The notes below the pieces were generated by a model that saw nothing but the letters and a program-made list of their open reading frames with translations, was not told where the DNA came from and did not search any database. From Nevskiaceae bacterium (GTDB taxonomy: Bacteria > Pseudomonadota > Gammaproteobacteria > Nevskiales > Nevskiaceae), in assembly GCA_004297005.1 (NCBI GenBank), contig SCVA01000006.1:1-37088 (forward strand): a DNA stretch of 37,088 nucleotides, in the 5' to 3' direction. Below are positions 1 to 7,804 of this stretch, in pieces. The translations under genes and the position numbers were made by a program. Numbering within the stretch: position 1 is the stretch's first letter; every line of letters begins with the position of its first letter.

Positions 1-154
1 TCGTAGCGCCGAGAAGCGCAGGACCAAAGGGGGATAACAGCGAGCGCATGTTCGAGGCGCCTATAGGGCGCCGAGTTCGCGAGCGGCCCCTTTGGGCCGA
101 GCATCGCAGGTTTACCCCCGTAGGGGGCGCTACGCAGGGGGGTGCTTTCTTTTG

Positions 155-188
155 CTTACTTTTCTTTGCACAAGCAAAGAAAAGTGAG
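155..188. repeat. A/T-rich inverted repeat (hairpin)
   Basis: The arms CTTACTTTTCTTTGC (155-169) and GCAAAGAAAAGTGAG (174-188) pair over 15 bp with one mismatch around a 4-nt loop. It stands out as A/T-rich in very GC-rich surroundings. It is followed by a smaller GC hairpin with GCC/GGC arms and an A-run. I think it is part of a dispersed intergenic repeat, from recollection rather than a search. Confidence 0.6.
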
Positions 189-329
189 TCGCCAAGAGGC
201 GAAAAAAAGCTCTCAGACCCTGCACAGCTAAAAGAGCGCGAATGCGCGAACCACCAGCACCGCACACCAACAGAGCTAGGCGAAGGCCAAGCGCCCCGCC
301 ACGGCATTCCCCCTCCCCTAGCCTAGGCG

Positions 330-356
330 GCCATCGGCCCATGCATGGCCGATGGC
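330..356. repeat. 10-bp inverted repeat
   Basis: The arms GCCATCGGCC and GGCCGATGGC pair perfectly over 10 bp around a CATGCAT centre that is itself nearly self-complementary. It lies just before the terminator-like hairpin at 366-389, in a region with no gene. Confidence 0.6.
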
Positions 357-365
357 GCTCGGCGG

Positions 366-389
366 GACGAAGCAATGCTTCGTCTTTTT
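366..389 (+). terminator. Intrinsic terminator-like hairpin reading rightwards
   Basis: GACGAAGCA and TGCTTCGTC form a 9-bp perfect arm pair (about 7 bp usable with a realistic loop), followed directly by five T residues at 385-389. The T-run is on the plus strand, so it would stop rightward transcription. No recognised rightward gene lies upstream in the window, and the leftward TonB operon ends on the other side. It could end a transcript entering from before position 1 or an unrecognised RNA. Confidence 0.5.
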
Positions 390-393
390 CCGC

Positions 394-420
394 CTCGCCC
401 CCGCAAGGGGGAGGGGAACT
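394..420. repeat. REP-like GC palindrome
   Basis: A short palindromic element of the form CTCGCCCCC-GCAA-GGGGGAGGGGAACT. It resembles the hairpin at 16484-16515, sharing the CTCGCCCC core and the GAGGGGAACT end. The two look like members of one short dispersed repeat family; only a genome-wide count could confirm that. Confidence 0.45.
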
Positions 421-448
421 TGAGAGTCGGCGCTAGCCTAAAGCCTCG

Positions 449-3025
449 CTAACGCCCGTACCTCACCCTCACCGTCGCCGGCAAAAAGTCCGCATCCTTC
501 ATCGGCAGGTTGTACTGAAACGGCGCATCTTCCGAGAACAAGCGGTTGGCGAAGTAGCGGCCGTCCTTGAGGTCGTAGGTGTAGCTGGGCACGGTGGTCA
601 CCGCCTGCACGTCGTAGAGCGGCGTCACATGACCTTCCTGGAAACGCCAGAGATTGCCCTCGCGGTCCTCGTTCTCCACCAGCACCACGTTCCAACTGTC
701 TTCGTCGATGTAATAGGTGCGCTTGCCGAACACATGGCGCTTGCCGCCGCGCTCGGTCGCCTCGATCACCCAGACCCGGTGCAGCTCATAACGCGCCTCG
801 CCCTGGTCCGGATGGCCGCCCTTGAGCAACTGGCTGTACTTCACCCGGCCATCGGAGAGCCGGTAGGCGTTGTAGGGGATGTAGATCTCGCGCTTACCGA
901 TCAGCTTCCACACGTAGCGGTCGAAGGCGCCGTTGTACATGTCCACCATGTCGATGAACTCCAGGCCGTCGGAGCCGGGGAACGGCTGGTCGTAGCCCAC
1001 CGGCGGCACCCGGAACATCTTGCCGACGCGGGTCAGCAGCACCCAGACATCGCGCGGGTCTTTCAGCGAGTTGGCGGTCTCGTGGAACAGCGCCACGAAT
1101 TCCGGACTGCCGCCGGGCTTGGCGCCACTGGTGATGCCATAGACCAGGATGTTCTTCTTGGCGATATCGACCGGATCCTTGACGTTGCCGTAGCGGAAAT
1201 AGGTGAGGAAGGTCTGCTTGGTGAGATCGCTGCGGCCGCTCGCCTGCACCACCGCCTGCGTGTAGGTGGCCTTCACGGTGTCGCCGCGGTAACGGGTGCG
1301 GTGGTTCCACATCACCTCGACGCCGTTCTGCGGCTTGGGGAAGGGAAAGCCCAGGCGCGCGCCTTCCAGCGCATCGGAGCCGAGCAGCTTGGCCTTGCCG
1401 AGATTGGCCTGGGTGGCGTCGTAGATCGCCTGCGGATAGCTGGCGCTGCGCCGCGTCTGGTAGACCGGCATCACGTAGTCGGCATAGCGCGCGAACAGCG
1501 CCTTGTGGCCCTTGGAGAGCTGCGCGGCGTACTGCGCGACATTGGCGGCGGTGATGCGGAACAGCGGCTGGTCCTGCGGATAGGGATCGCTCAGGCGCTG
1601 CCCGGGCTTGTAGCTGGCTGGCGGCGTGCGCAGACCGCCATCCCAGGCGGGAATGCGGCCATCGGCATTGCGGCCGCGCTCGGCGCCCACCGGGGTGAGC
1701 GCGCCCTCGCCGCTGCCGCCGGCGGCCACCGGCGTGGCGCCGCCTCGACTGGCCGTCTCGCCTTCCAGCGCCAGCGGCGCCTCGCCGAGCTTCTCGCCCA
1801 GCCGCACGCCGGCGGTCGCGGTGCCGCGCGGCTGGCGGCGCTCCAGCGCCATCAGCGCCTGCTCGCGGGCGGCGCCGGATTCCAGGTACTTGAGCCAGTC
1901 CTGCGCCAGCTTGCGGCTCTGCGGGTATTCGGCGGCCTGGCGGAAGGCGTCCACGGCGGCCTCCACCTCGGCCTGCTGGTAGCGCGCCATCGCCAGCGTC
2001 ATCCAGGCCGGGCCGGACTTGGCACCGCTGTTGATCGCCTTCTCCAGGCTTTGCGCGGCGCGCGCGTAGTCCTCCTGGTTCATCTGCAACTGGCCGAGTT
2101 GCAGCAGACGCTCGGCGCTCGGCGAGAGCCGCTGCGCCTGTTCCAGCGCCGCGCTAGCCAGGCCGGACTCGCGGGCGCGGCTCCAGAGTGCGGCCAGCGT
2201 CGAATAGTTGCTGGCGTCCTTGGCCAGCACGCCCTCCTCCATCCAGCCCTGCATCAGCGAGCCGGCCTCGAAGGGCGCGCCGATCTGGGCGGTGAGATTG
2301 ATGAGTTGCAGGCGCTCCTCGCTGGTCTTGAGATGCCCCTGGCGCGCGGCCAACTCCAGGGTGGCGGCGGCGCGCTCCTTGTCGCCGGCCTTCACCGCCA
2401 TTGCCGCCAGCCGCAGCCAGTTTTCGCGCAACTGCGGCTGCGCGCGCACCTGCTCCTGCAGCAGCGGTAGGGCCTCGGCCTCGCGGCCGGTGGCGAGCAG
2501 CGCGCCGAGCAGCGCCTGCTTCCAGCTCGGGTCGGGATTGGCGCTACCGGCGATGCCCTTCTTGAGCGCGGTGATCGCCTCCGGATAGCGCTTGAGGTCG
2601 AGATAGGCCGAGCCCAGGGCGATGAAGATTTCCGGTGAGGCGCCCGGCTCGCGGGCGCGCTTTTCCAGCGTCGGCAGTTGCGCCTTGAAGTTGCCGGTGG
2701 CGAGCGTCAGCTCGCTCAAGGCCTCGCGTACCTGCTGCGCCGCCGGGCCGGAGAGACCATTGGTCTTCAGCGCCTGTTCCAGCAGCGCCGCCGCCTGCTT
2801 GTAGTCCTTCTGGCTCGCCGCCTGCCCGGCCAGCTCGCGCAGGATCATCGCCTTGGCGTAGGGGTCGGCCGCGCTCTTGAGCTGCTCGCGCAGATCAACC
2901 TCCTTCTCGGCCGGCGGCGGCGCGTCCAGCTCGCGCACCTCGCTGCGGTATTGCTGCGCCCGCGCGCCGGCCGCGCCAAGCAGCAGCGCGGCGGCGAGGC
3001 CCGTACGCAGGAGGAAGTTGTTCAT
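449..3025 (-). CDS. TPR-repeat protein fused to DUF1329 domain, exported
   Basis: An 858-residue protein. The start is ATG at 3025 because a good signal peptide follows (hydrophobic residues about 8-21, cleavage near ARA-QQ at 23/24), and because its ATGA overlaps the tonB stop. Residues about 30-400 are helical TPR-like repeats (for example GSAYLDLKRYPEAITALKKG). A Gly/Ala-rich linker follows. From about residue 440 to the end lies a full-length DUF1329 domain, recognisable by LTPVGAERGRNADGRIPAW and the WNHRTRYRG segment. TtpC-type TonB2 operons commonly end in a TPR protein. DUF1329 proteins are normally stand-alone exported proteins of about 450 residues found with RND/MMPL transporters, and I recall them being grouped with LolA/LolB-like lipid-binding folds. 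Here the two are one polypeptide, so a periplasmic adaptor linking the TonB motor to a hydrophobic cargo is a reasonable inference. Last gene of the operon. Confidence 0.88.
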   Translation of the reverse strand: MNNFLLRTGLAAALLLGAAGARAQQYRSEVRELDAPPPAEKEVDLREQLKSAADPYAKAMILRELAGQAASQKDYKQAAALLEQALKTNGLSGPAAQQVREALSELTLATGNFKAQLPTLEKRAREPGASPEIFIALGSAYLDLKRYPEAITALKKGIAGSANPDPSWKQALLGALLATGREAEALPLLQEQVRAQPQLRENWLRLAAMAVKAGDKERAAATLELAARQGHLKTSEERLQLINLTAQIGAPFEAGSLMQGWMEEGVLAKDASNYSTLAALWSRARESGLASAALEQAQRLSPSAERLLQLGQLQMNQEDYARAAQSLEKAINSGAKSGPAWMTLAMARYQQAEVEAAVDAFRQAAEYPQSRKLAQDWLKYLESGAAREQALMALERRQPRGTATAGVRLGEKLGEAPLALEGETASRGGATPVAAGGSGEGALTPVGAERGRNADGRIPAWDGGLRTPPASYKPGQRLSDPYPQDQPLFRITAANVAQYAAQLSKGHKALFARYADYVMPVYQTRRSASYPQAIYDATQANLGKAKLLGSDALEGARLGFPFPKPQNGVEVMWNHRTRYRGDTVKATYTQAVVQASGRSDLTKQTFLTYFRYGNVKDPVDIAKKNILVYGITSGAKPGGSPEFVALFHETANSLKDPRDVWVLLTRVGKMFRVPPVGYDQPFPGSDGLEFIDMVDMYNGAFDRYVWKLIGKREIYIPYNAYRLSDGRVKYSQLLKGGHPDQGEARYELHRVWVIEATERGGKRHVFGKRTYYIDEDSWNVVLVENEDREGNLWRFQEGHVTPLYDVQAVTTVPSYTYDLKDGRYFANRLFSEDAPFQYNLPMKDADFLPATVRVRYGR

Positions 3026-3750
3026 TGCGGGTAGTTGTAGGCGCAGTCTTCCGGGTCCATCTGCACCCGCTGCTTCACTTCCCGCGCCTTGGCATACGAG
3101 GAGTAGATCCAGTTGCTGACGCTCTCCACCGCGGCCGCCTCGTAGACGCCGCGCGGATCGGCATCGACGATCTTCACGTCGCGCACCCGGCCATTGGGCA
3201 TCACCGTGAACACCACCTCCACCCAACCCTTGATCTTCTGCTTGCAGGCCCATTCCGGCATCTGCGGGCGCGCAGTCGAGAGCGGGATGAGATCGCGGCC
3301 CTTGAAGCTCTTGCCGCCGGCATAGCCGGCGCCGCCACCGCCGCCATTGCCGCCACCTCCCCCACCGCCGCCGGCACCGCCACGCAGGAAGCCGCCGAAG
3401 GCGCCGGTGCCGATGCCCAGACCGGTGGTGTCGATGTTGACCGCGACGTTCACCGGCCCGGCCTCCATCGCGACATTGGCCAGCGCCGGCGCCGAAATGC
3501 TGGGCAGCGCGGTGGTGGTCAGCGAGGGCGGCGCGTCCGGCGGCGGTGGCGGCGCCTTCTCCGGCGCTGACAGCGGATCGGGCGGCGGCGGCTCCGCATC
3601 CGGCCGCACCTTCACCATGGTCACGCCCTCCACCTTCGGCCCTTGGGCATAGCCGCCGTGATCGGCCGGCGTGATCGCCCAGCGCAGGAAGGCGAACAGC
3701 AGCAGCACCGCGACCAGCGCAGCGAGCGGTGCCAGCAACCAGCGTCTCAT
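3022..3750 (-). CDS. tonB: TonB-family energy transducer
   Basis: A 242-residue TonB-like protein that would couple the inner-membrane proton channel to outer-membrane receptors. Residues about 5-27 form the single N-terminal membrane anchor. Residues about 49-77 are Pro/Glu-rich (the usual periplasm-spanning part). Residues about 117-150 are an unusual linker dominated by glycine runs. Residues about 155-225 match a TonB C-terminal domain (WVEVVFTVMPNGRVRDVKIVDADP, then EAAAVESVSNWIYS). It starts 7 bp after the exbD stop and overlaps the next gene by ATGA, so translation is probably coupled. The Gly-rich linker in place of more Pro repeats is odd. The fold assignment is firm; the receptor partner is unknown, although a TonB-dependent receptor is encoded about 10 kb away. 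Confidence 0.88.
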   Translation of the reverse strand: MRRWLLAPLAALVAVLLLFAFLRWAITPADHGGYAQGPKVEGVTMVKVRPDAEPPPPDPLSAPEKAPPPPPDAPPSLTTTALPSISAPALANVAMEAGPVNVAVNIDTTGLGIGTGAFGGFLRGGAGGGGGGGGNGGGGGAGYAGGKSFKGRDLIPLSTARPQMPEWACKQKIKGWVEVVFTVMPNGRVRDVKIVDADPRGVYEAAAVESVSNWIYSSYAKAREVKQRVQMDPEDCAYNYPQ

Positions 3751-3757
3751 GCGCGGG

Positions 3758-4165
3758 TCATCGCTCCGGCGTCGCCGCCACGGCCACGTTCTCGACGCCG
3801 GCCAGGCGCGCCTGGTCCATGGCTTCCACCATCAGGCCGGCGCGGGCGTCCTTGTCGGCCTGGATGATCACCGCCGCCTCCGGGTGCTCGGCGTGCATCT
3901 TGGCGACGATGCCACGCACCGAGCGGATATCGACGCGCTGCTTGTCGATGTAGACCTCGTTGTTGGCGGAGATGGCGACGAAGATGCTGGCCTTCTCCTC
4001 CTTCACCGCAGTCTTCGCCGTGGGCCGGTTGACCTTGATGCCGGACTCCGACACGAAGGCGGCGCTGATGATGAAGAAGATCAGCAGGTTGAGGAAGAAG
4101 TCCAGCATCGGCGCGAGGTCGATACCGGTTTCTTCCACCGGGGGGTTGTGGCGGCGGAACCTCAT
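3758..4165 (-). CDS. exbD: ExbD/TolR-family proton-channel subunit
   Basis: A 135-residue ExbD-type protein. The start is ATG at 4165, giving the family N-terminus RFRRHNPPVEETGIDLAPMLDFFLNLLIFFII. One transmembrane helix spans about residues 18-38 and carries the conserved acidic residue (Asp22) that takes part in proton flow through ExbB. The periplasmic remainder (VYIDKQRVDIRSVRGIVAKMHAEHPEAAVIIQADKDA) is the usual ExbD/TolR domain. An open frame continues 33 codons further upstream, but it lies in a palindromic repeat and looks unlike the family. Separated from exbB by that 140-bp repeat, whereas the other junctions in the operon overlap or nearly abut. Confidence 0.93.
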   Translation of the reverse strand: MRFRRHNPPVEETGIDLAPMLDFFLNLLIFFIISAAFVSESGIKVNRPTAKTAVKEEKASIFVAISANNEVYIDKQRVDIRSVRGIVAKMHAEHPEAAVIIQADKDARAGLMVEAMDQARLAGVENVAVAATPER

Positions 4166-4312
4166 GGTGAAACCCTCGAAAAGCGTCGCGAGCGCGGGCG
4201 TGTCGCGCACCGCCGGAGCGCAGCAAGCGCAGTTGACTGGTCGCTCAATGAGCATTGCGAGCACCGCCGGGGCGCGAGACGCCGAGCGCAGCAGCTTTGC
4301 GAGGGCTTCACC
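4166..4312. repeat. Palindromic insertion-like repeat between exbB and exbD
   Basis: The whole gap between the exbB stop and the exbD start is bounded by 19-bp imperfect terminal inverted repeats: GGTGAAACCCTCGAAAAGC at 4166-4184 and its complement at 4294-4312, 17 of 19 matching. The right arm contains the exbB stop codon and the left arm abuts the exbD ATG. Inside are two direct-repeat-like copies built around TGCTGCGCTC and CGGCGGTG. It looks like a small non-coding element that entered an otherwise tightly packed operon. No target duplication is obvious. Confidence 0.5.
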
Positions 4313-4859
4313 GGGAGTCCTCCAAGGCCAGCACGCTGTTGAGCTCTTCCGTCTCGCGGCGCGCCTTGGCCGTGTAGTGGTGGCTGAAGTACATGCCGGA
4401 CAGCGCCACCGCCAGGCCCGAGAGCGTGGCGATCATCGCCTGCGAGACGCCGCTGGCCATGGCGCGCGGTTCCGACTGGCCCTTGATCGCCATCACGTCG
4501 AACACCTCCAGCATGCCGCCGACGGTGCCGAGCAGACCCAGCAGCGGGCAGATCGGGATCAGCGCGCGCAGCAGCGGCAGGGTGCCGCCCATCGCCACCG
4601 ACAGCTCGCCGATCATCGCGGTGCGGATGCGCCGCGCGGTCCAGGAATAGCGCTCAGGCCGCGCCTGCCAGCGGGCGGCGGCGGCGGCCCGCGCCTGCGG
4701 ATAGACGCGGGCGAACCACCAGGCGCGCTCGATGATGAGCGTCCACATGGTCAGCGCCACCGCCAGGATCCACCACACCACCCAGCCGCCGGCGTCGACG
4801 AACTCGTTGATGCCGGCGAACGGCGTCAGCAGAGCCTCAAGCACGCGCCAGCGCTCCAC
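4308..4859 (-). CDS. exbB: ExbB/TolQ/MotA-family proton-channel protein
   Basis: A 183-residue ExbB-type inner-membrane channel subunit. Transmembrane segments lie at about residues 25-45, 98-120 and 138-160. The hallmark stretch LIPICPLLGLLGTVGGMLEVFDVM (about 100-123) and ASGVSQAMIATLSGLAVALSGM (about 135-156) are the conserved proton-channel helices. It is short and lacks the larger N-terminal region of classical ExbB, as is usual for the second channel protein of TtpC/TonB2 systems. Its start lies inside the upstream ttpC-like gene (23-bp overlap), so the two are translationally coupled. Expected to form the motor with ExbD and TonB. Confidence 0.9.
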   Translation of the reverse strand: MERWRVLEALLTPFAGINEFVDAGGWVVWWILAVALTMWTLIIERAWWFARVYPQARAAAAARWQARPERYSWTARRIRTAMIGELSVAMGGTLPLLRALIPICPLLGLLGTVGGMLEVFDVMAIKGQSEPRAMASGVSQAMIATLSGLAVALSGMYFSHHYTAKARRETEELNSVLALEDSR

Positions 4860-6216
4860 TCTGCTGCAGCTCGATGCGCTCGGCCAACAGGCCCGCCGAC
4901 TGCTCGTCGAGAATCTGGATCAGGGCCCGCGAGCGCGAGGCCAGCACCGCGTTGATGAACAGCAGCGGGATGGCGATGCCCAAGCCCAGCACAGTGGCGA
5001 TCATCGCCTTGGAGATGCCACCGGCCATCAGCTTCGGGTCGCCAGCGCCGGCTTCCATGATCACCTGGAAGGTTTCGATCATGCCGGCGACGGTGCCGAG
5101 CAGGCCCAGCAGCGGGCCGGCGGCGATCACCAGCCGGATCAGTTGCTGGCCGCGCTCGATGGCCGGGGTTTCCTTCAGCACCGCTTCCGAAAGGCGCAGC
5201 TCCAGCACTTCCGGATCGTGCTTCTCGTTGTCGCCCTTGAACACGGTCAGCACGCGGCCGAGCGGATTGTCCGGCCGGGGATTGCGCGGGTCGGCGAGCT
5301 GGGCACGCACACCGGCATCGACCCGCAGCAGGTACTGCAATTGGTAGATCGCCAGCAGGAAGCCGCAGAGGCCGACGACGATGATCACGTAGCCGGGCCA
5401 GCCACCCTGGTGGATGCGCTCGGTGAGCGAGGGACGATCCACCTGCAAGGCCAGCAGCGAGCCGCGCGTGGGGTCGATCAGGATCGGCGCGATGGGTTCC
5501 TCGTCTTCCTCGGCGAAGTCCTCGGCCAGGCCGCGCGCGCCGTGGCCGGGCTGGCGCGACAGCGCGCGCAGCTCGCCGCTGCCCTGCGGGATCGCCAGGT
5601 AGTCGCCATCGGCGAAGGCGGTGAAGGCGCCGACGCGCACCACCTCGGCCTCGGTCTTGGCCCCCAGGGGATCGACCACCTCGGCCTTGAAGCGCGCCGA
5701 CTTGCCCTGCTCGGTCATCTCCTGCTGCAAGGTCAGCCACAGGCTCTCCAGCTGGTTGATGCTGGGCAGCGCCGCGCCCTTGGCGATGCCGTCGAGCAGC
5801 TCCAGCCGCTTCGGGTACTGCGGATTGATGTAGGAGTCGGCAAGCACGGTGCGCAGATCGCCAGCCGACTGCCGCGCCGCCGCGTACACCTGCGTGTAGT
5901 CGCCGGCGCGCTCGCCGAGCTGCTTCTTCAACTCGGCGATCTCGCGCTGGCCGGCGTCGAAGCGGCTCTTCACGCCATTGACGCGCGCCTCGACGGCGGC
6001 GAGTTCGGCCTCGGCCTTGGCCAACAGCGCCGCCTGTTCGTTCTTGTTCTTGAGGAAGCGCGCCTCGCGCTCCTGGTTGAGCTTGCTGCTCTGCTGGGCG
6101 CTTTCCTGCACCTGCTTGAGCAACTGATCTAGACCGCTGGGCTTCGCGGCGGTCTGGGCCTGCGCCAGCCAGGGGCTCAGCGCCAGCAGCGTGGCGAGCA
6201 GGAGTCGGCGGCTCAT
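4837..6216 (-). CDS. TtpC-like proton-channel protein with periplasmic coiled coil
   Basis: A 459-residue protein with a signal peptide (cleavage near AQA-QT, residues 20/21). A long helical, coiled-coil-prone periplasmic region spans about residues 28-125, followed by a mixed periplasmic domain, a membrane segment at about 275-297, and an ExbB/TolQ channel domain at about 355-425 (AAGPLLGLLGTVAGMIETFQ and GGISKAMIATVLGLGIAIPLLF). This architecture and length match TtpC of the Vibrio TonB2 system, an extra component needed for function there. The gene overlaps the next downstream (exbB) by 23 bp and the upstream DUF3450 gene by 4 bp (ATGA). The likely role is to extend the motor into the periplasm or stabilise its link to TonB. 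Confidence 0.88.
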   Translation of the reverse strand: MSRRLLLATLLALSPWLAQAQTAAKPSGLDQLLKQVQESAQQSSKLNQEREARFLKNKNEQAALLAKAEAELAAVEARVNGVKSRFDAGQREIAELKKQLGERAGDYTQVYAAARQSAGDLRTVLADSYINPQYPKRLELLDGIAKGAALPSINQLESLWLTLQQEMTEQGKSARFKAEVVDPLGAKTEAEVVRVGAFTAFADGDYLAIPQGSGELRALSRQPGHGARGLAEDFAEEDEEPIAPILIDPTRGSLLALQVDRPSLTERIHQGGWPGYVIIVVGLCGFLLAIYQLQYLLRVDAGVRAQLADPRNPRPDNPLGRVLTVFKGDNEKHDPEVLELRLSEAVLKETPAIERGQQLIRLVIAAGPLLGLLGTVAGMIETFQVIMEAGAGDPKLMAGGISKAMIATVLGLGIAIPLLFINAVLASRSRALIQILDEQSAGLLAERIELQQSGALARA

Positions 6217-6983
6217 TTCGCACCTCCGGCCGCCGCGGCGACGGGCACCGGCATGGGCAGCACCAGGGTGTCGGGCGCGCTGATCTCGCGGGCGATGCGC
6301 AGGCCCTTCTTCAGGCTGGCGAGGTAGTCGTCGTCCAGCGGTTGCCAGGCCTTGGCGGCGGCATCCCAGCGGCCGGCGTCCTCGCCATCCAGGCTCAGGT
6401 AGTACAGGCCGATGCGGCCGACCCGCAGCACGTCCACCTCGCGGTCCTCGACCACCGCGCGCTCCACCCCCATCGAGCGGCCGTAGTCGATCTCGATCTG
6501 GTAGGCCTCCAGCACCCGCCGATAGCGCTCGGCGATCGGTGTCTCGGGGTCGGCCATCAGGCGCTTGAGGTTGTCGACGCGCTCGCGCCGCTCCTGCTTC
6601 AAGAACGGCAGATCCAGGCTCACGAATTTGTCCATGCTGTCGAGCATGCGCAGCATCAGCGGCGTCAGCTCGCGCTCGGTGCGCTCGATCTCCACCAGCT
6701 GCTGCGCCAGCGAGGCCTTCTCGGCCGCCTGCGCTCCCTGCAACTGCTCCAGCTGCTTGGCATAGACATTGAGCTGCTGCGCCTGCCAGGTGGCGGCGCG
6801 GTAACGCTCCAGCATCGAGCGGGTGCTGTCATCGACGCCGTTGATGCGGCCCTGGCTGGCCACCGCGGCGCGGTTGCTCTGCACCGTGGCCTCGATGGCC
6901 TGGTTGATCTTGTCGTTCTGCTGGGCCGAGGCGCTGAGCGCCATCAGCCCCAGCGCCGCGCTGAGCAGGAGGCGGCGCGGCAT
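6213..6983 (-). CDS. DUF3450 periplasmic protein of the TonB2-type system
   Basis: A 256-residue exported protein. The ATG at 6983 gives a signal peptide with cleavage near SASA-QQ (about 20/21); a longer frame upstream is not supported. Residues about 22-130 are strongly helical and coiled-coil-like (QAIEATVQSNRAAVASQGRINGVDD, then the VYAKQLEQLQGAQAAEKASLAQQL region). The rest contains DSMDKFVSLDLPFLKQERRERVDNL and YQIEIDYGRSMGVERAVV, typical of DUF3450. The family is regularly encoded just before ttpC-exbB-exbD-tonB in marine and related gammaproteobacteria, and its exact role is not established. It begins 1 bp after the hydrolase stop, so it is co-transcribed with the enzyme genes upstream. 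Confidence 0.87.
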   Translation of the reverse strand: MPRRLLLSAALGLMALSASAQQNDKINQAIEATVQSNRAAVASQGRINGVDDSTRSMLERYRAATWQAQQLNVYAKQLEQLQGAQAAEKASLAQQLVEIERTERELTPLMLRMLDSMDKFVSLDLPFLKQERRERVDNLKRLMADPETPIAERYRRVLEAYQIEIDYGRSMGVERAVVEDREVDVLRVGRIGLYYLSLDGEDAGRWDAAAKAWQPLDDDYLASLKKGLRIAREISAPDTLVLPMPVPVAAAAGGAK

Positions 6984-6984
6984 G

Positions 6985-7788
6985 TCAGGCCCGCGCGACC
7001 TTGCCGGGTTCGCGCGTCGCGCGGCGGAGGATGGGCCGTAGCCAGCCGTCGATTTCATGAACCATGTCTTCCGTGTCGAGATCATCAATTACCCAGTGCG
7101 AACGCCCGGGCCAGTGTCTATGGGTGGCGCCCGGATAGCGCGCCGCCACCTTGCGCACCACCGAGGCCGGCGTGAGTTTGTCGGCGCCGGCGCTGACCAC
7201 ATACACCGGGCAGCGCACCGCACCGGCGGGCAAGCGGGTGGCCTTGCCGGCATCAGCCCACCAGAACACGATTTCGCTGAGCGCCCGCCCGGACTCGTAG
7301 ACCAGGCTGCTGATCAGCTTGTCCTGGTAGCTGAAGTGCAGGCCGTTGGCGGCGTAACGGCGCAGCCGTTCCGGCGTCAGCCGGTGCGGCTTTCTCCAGA
7401 AGCCCCAGCGGCTGAAGATCGGCAGGCCCACCGGCAGCACTTCCGGCGCCAGCGAGTTGATGCCGGCCGGCGCCGCCGGAGTCAGCAGCACCAGGGCGGC
7501 GGCGTTCAGTTCCGGCGCCGCCAACTGGGCAATCAGACCGCCCATGGAATGCCCCAGCAGCACCGGCGGCTGCGCGAAATTCTGCGCGCGCACGAACTCG
7601 CAGGTGGCGCGCACATAGTCGCGGATGGAGAGTGCCGCCACCTGCTCGGCCTGCTGCGGGCCGGGCGTATGTGCCGGCAGGGTCAGACGGTGGCAGTCGT
7701 AGCCGCGGGCGCTGAGCAGTTCATCGACTTTCGCCAGATGCTCGGCGGTGCACCACATGCCGTGGATGAGTACGAGGGGATAACCCAT
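6985..7788 (-). CDS. Alpha/beta-fold hydrolase
   Basis: A 267-residue alpha/beta hydrolase with no signal peptide, so probably cytoplasmic. The oxyanion-hole motif LIHGMW is at residues 7-12, the nucleophile elbow GHSMGG at 79-84 (Ser81), and the likely acid and base are Asp203 (GADKLTP) and His231 (GRSHWV). This is the full Ser-Asp-His triad of an esterase, lipase or acyl-hydrolase-like enzyme. The substrate cannot be told. It sits 16 bp after the SDR gene and 1 bp before the DUF3450 gene, an unusual place for a hydrolase and a hint that the imported compound is an ester or lipid. Confidence 0.9.
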   Translation of the reverse strand: MGYPLVLIHGMWCTAEHLAKVDELLSARGYDCHRLTLPAHTPGPQQAEQVAALSIRDYVRATCEFVRAQNFAQPPVLLGHSMGGLIAQLAAPELNAAALVLLTPAAPAGINSLAPEVLPVGLPIFSRWGFWRKPHRLTPERLRRYAANGLHFSYQDKLISSLVYESGRALSEIVFWWADAGKATRLPAGAVRCPVYVVSAGADKLTPASVVRKVAARYPGATHRHWPGRSHWVIDDLDTEDMVHEIDGWLRPILRRATREPGKVARA

Positions 7789-7804
7789 GAGGTGGTGGAC
7801 AGGC

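Larger units (their letters stand above)
1..448. other. Gene-free hairpin-rich intergenic region
   Basis: No convincing gene is present. The short open frames here are low-complexity, Arg/Pro-rich, lack ribosome-binding sites and overlap each other on both strands. The DNA instead holds a row of inverted repeats: GGCGCC at 56-61 and 67-72; CGGCCC/GGGCCG at 84-99; a 15-bp arm pair at 155-188; a 10-bp arm pair at 330-356; and a hairpin with a T-run at 366-389. A G/C-rich palindromic element follows at 394-420. The stretch lies downstream of the leftward TonB operon. From memory, A/T-rich hairpins of the 155-188 kind recur between genes in related bacteria, so a dispersed repeat is the likeliest reading. 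A structured plus-strand RNA ending at the 366-389 terminator is an alternative. Confidence 0.6.

Noticed and set aside
48..436. Small open frames in the first 450 bases
   Set aside because: They overlap each other on both strands, have low-complexity composition and arise from repetitive hairpin DNA; from memory, such frames are often mis-annotated.
629..2470. 613-codon rightward open frame inside the TPR-DUF1329 gene
   Set aside because: Antisense shadow caused by high GC; composition is Ala/Leu/Arg/His-rich without motifs.
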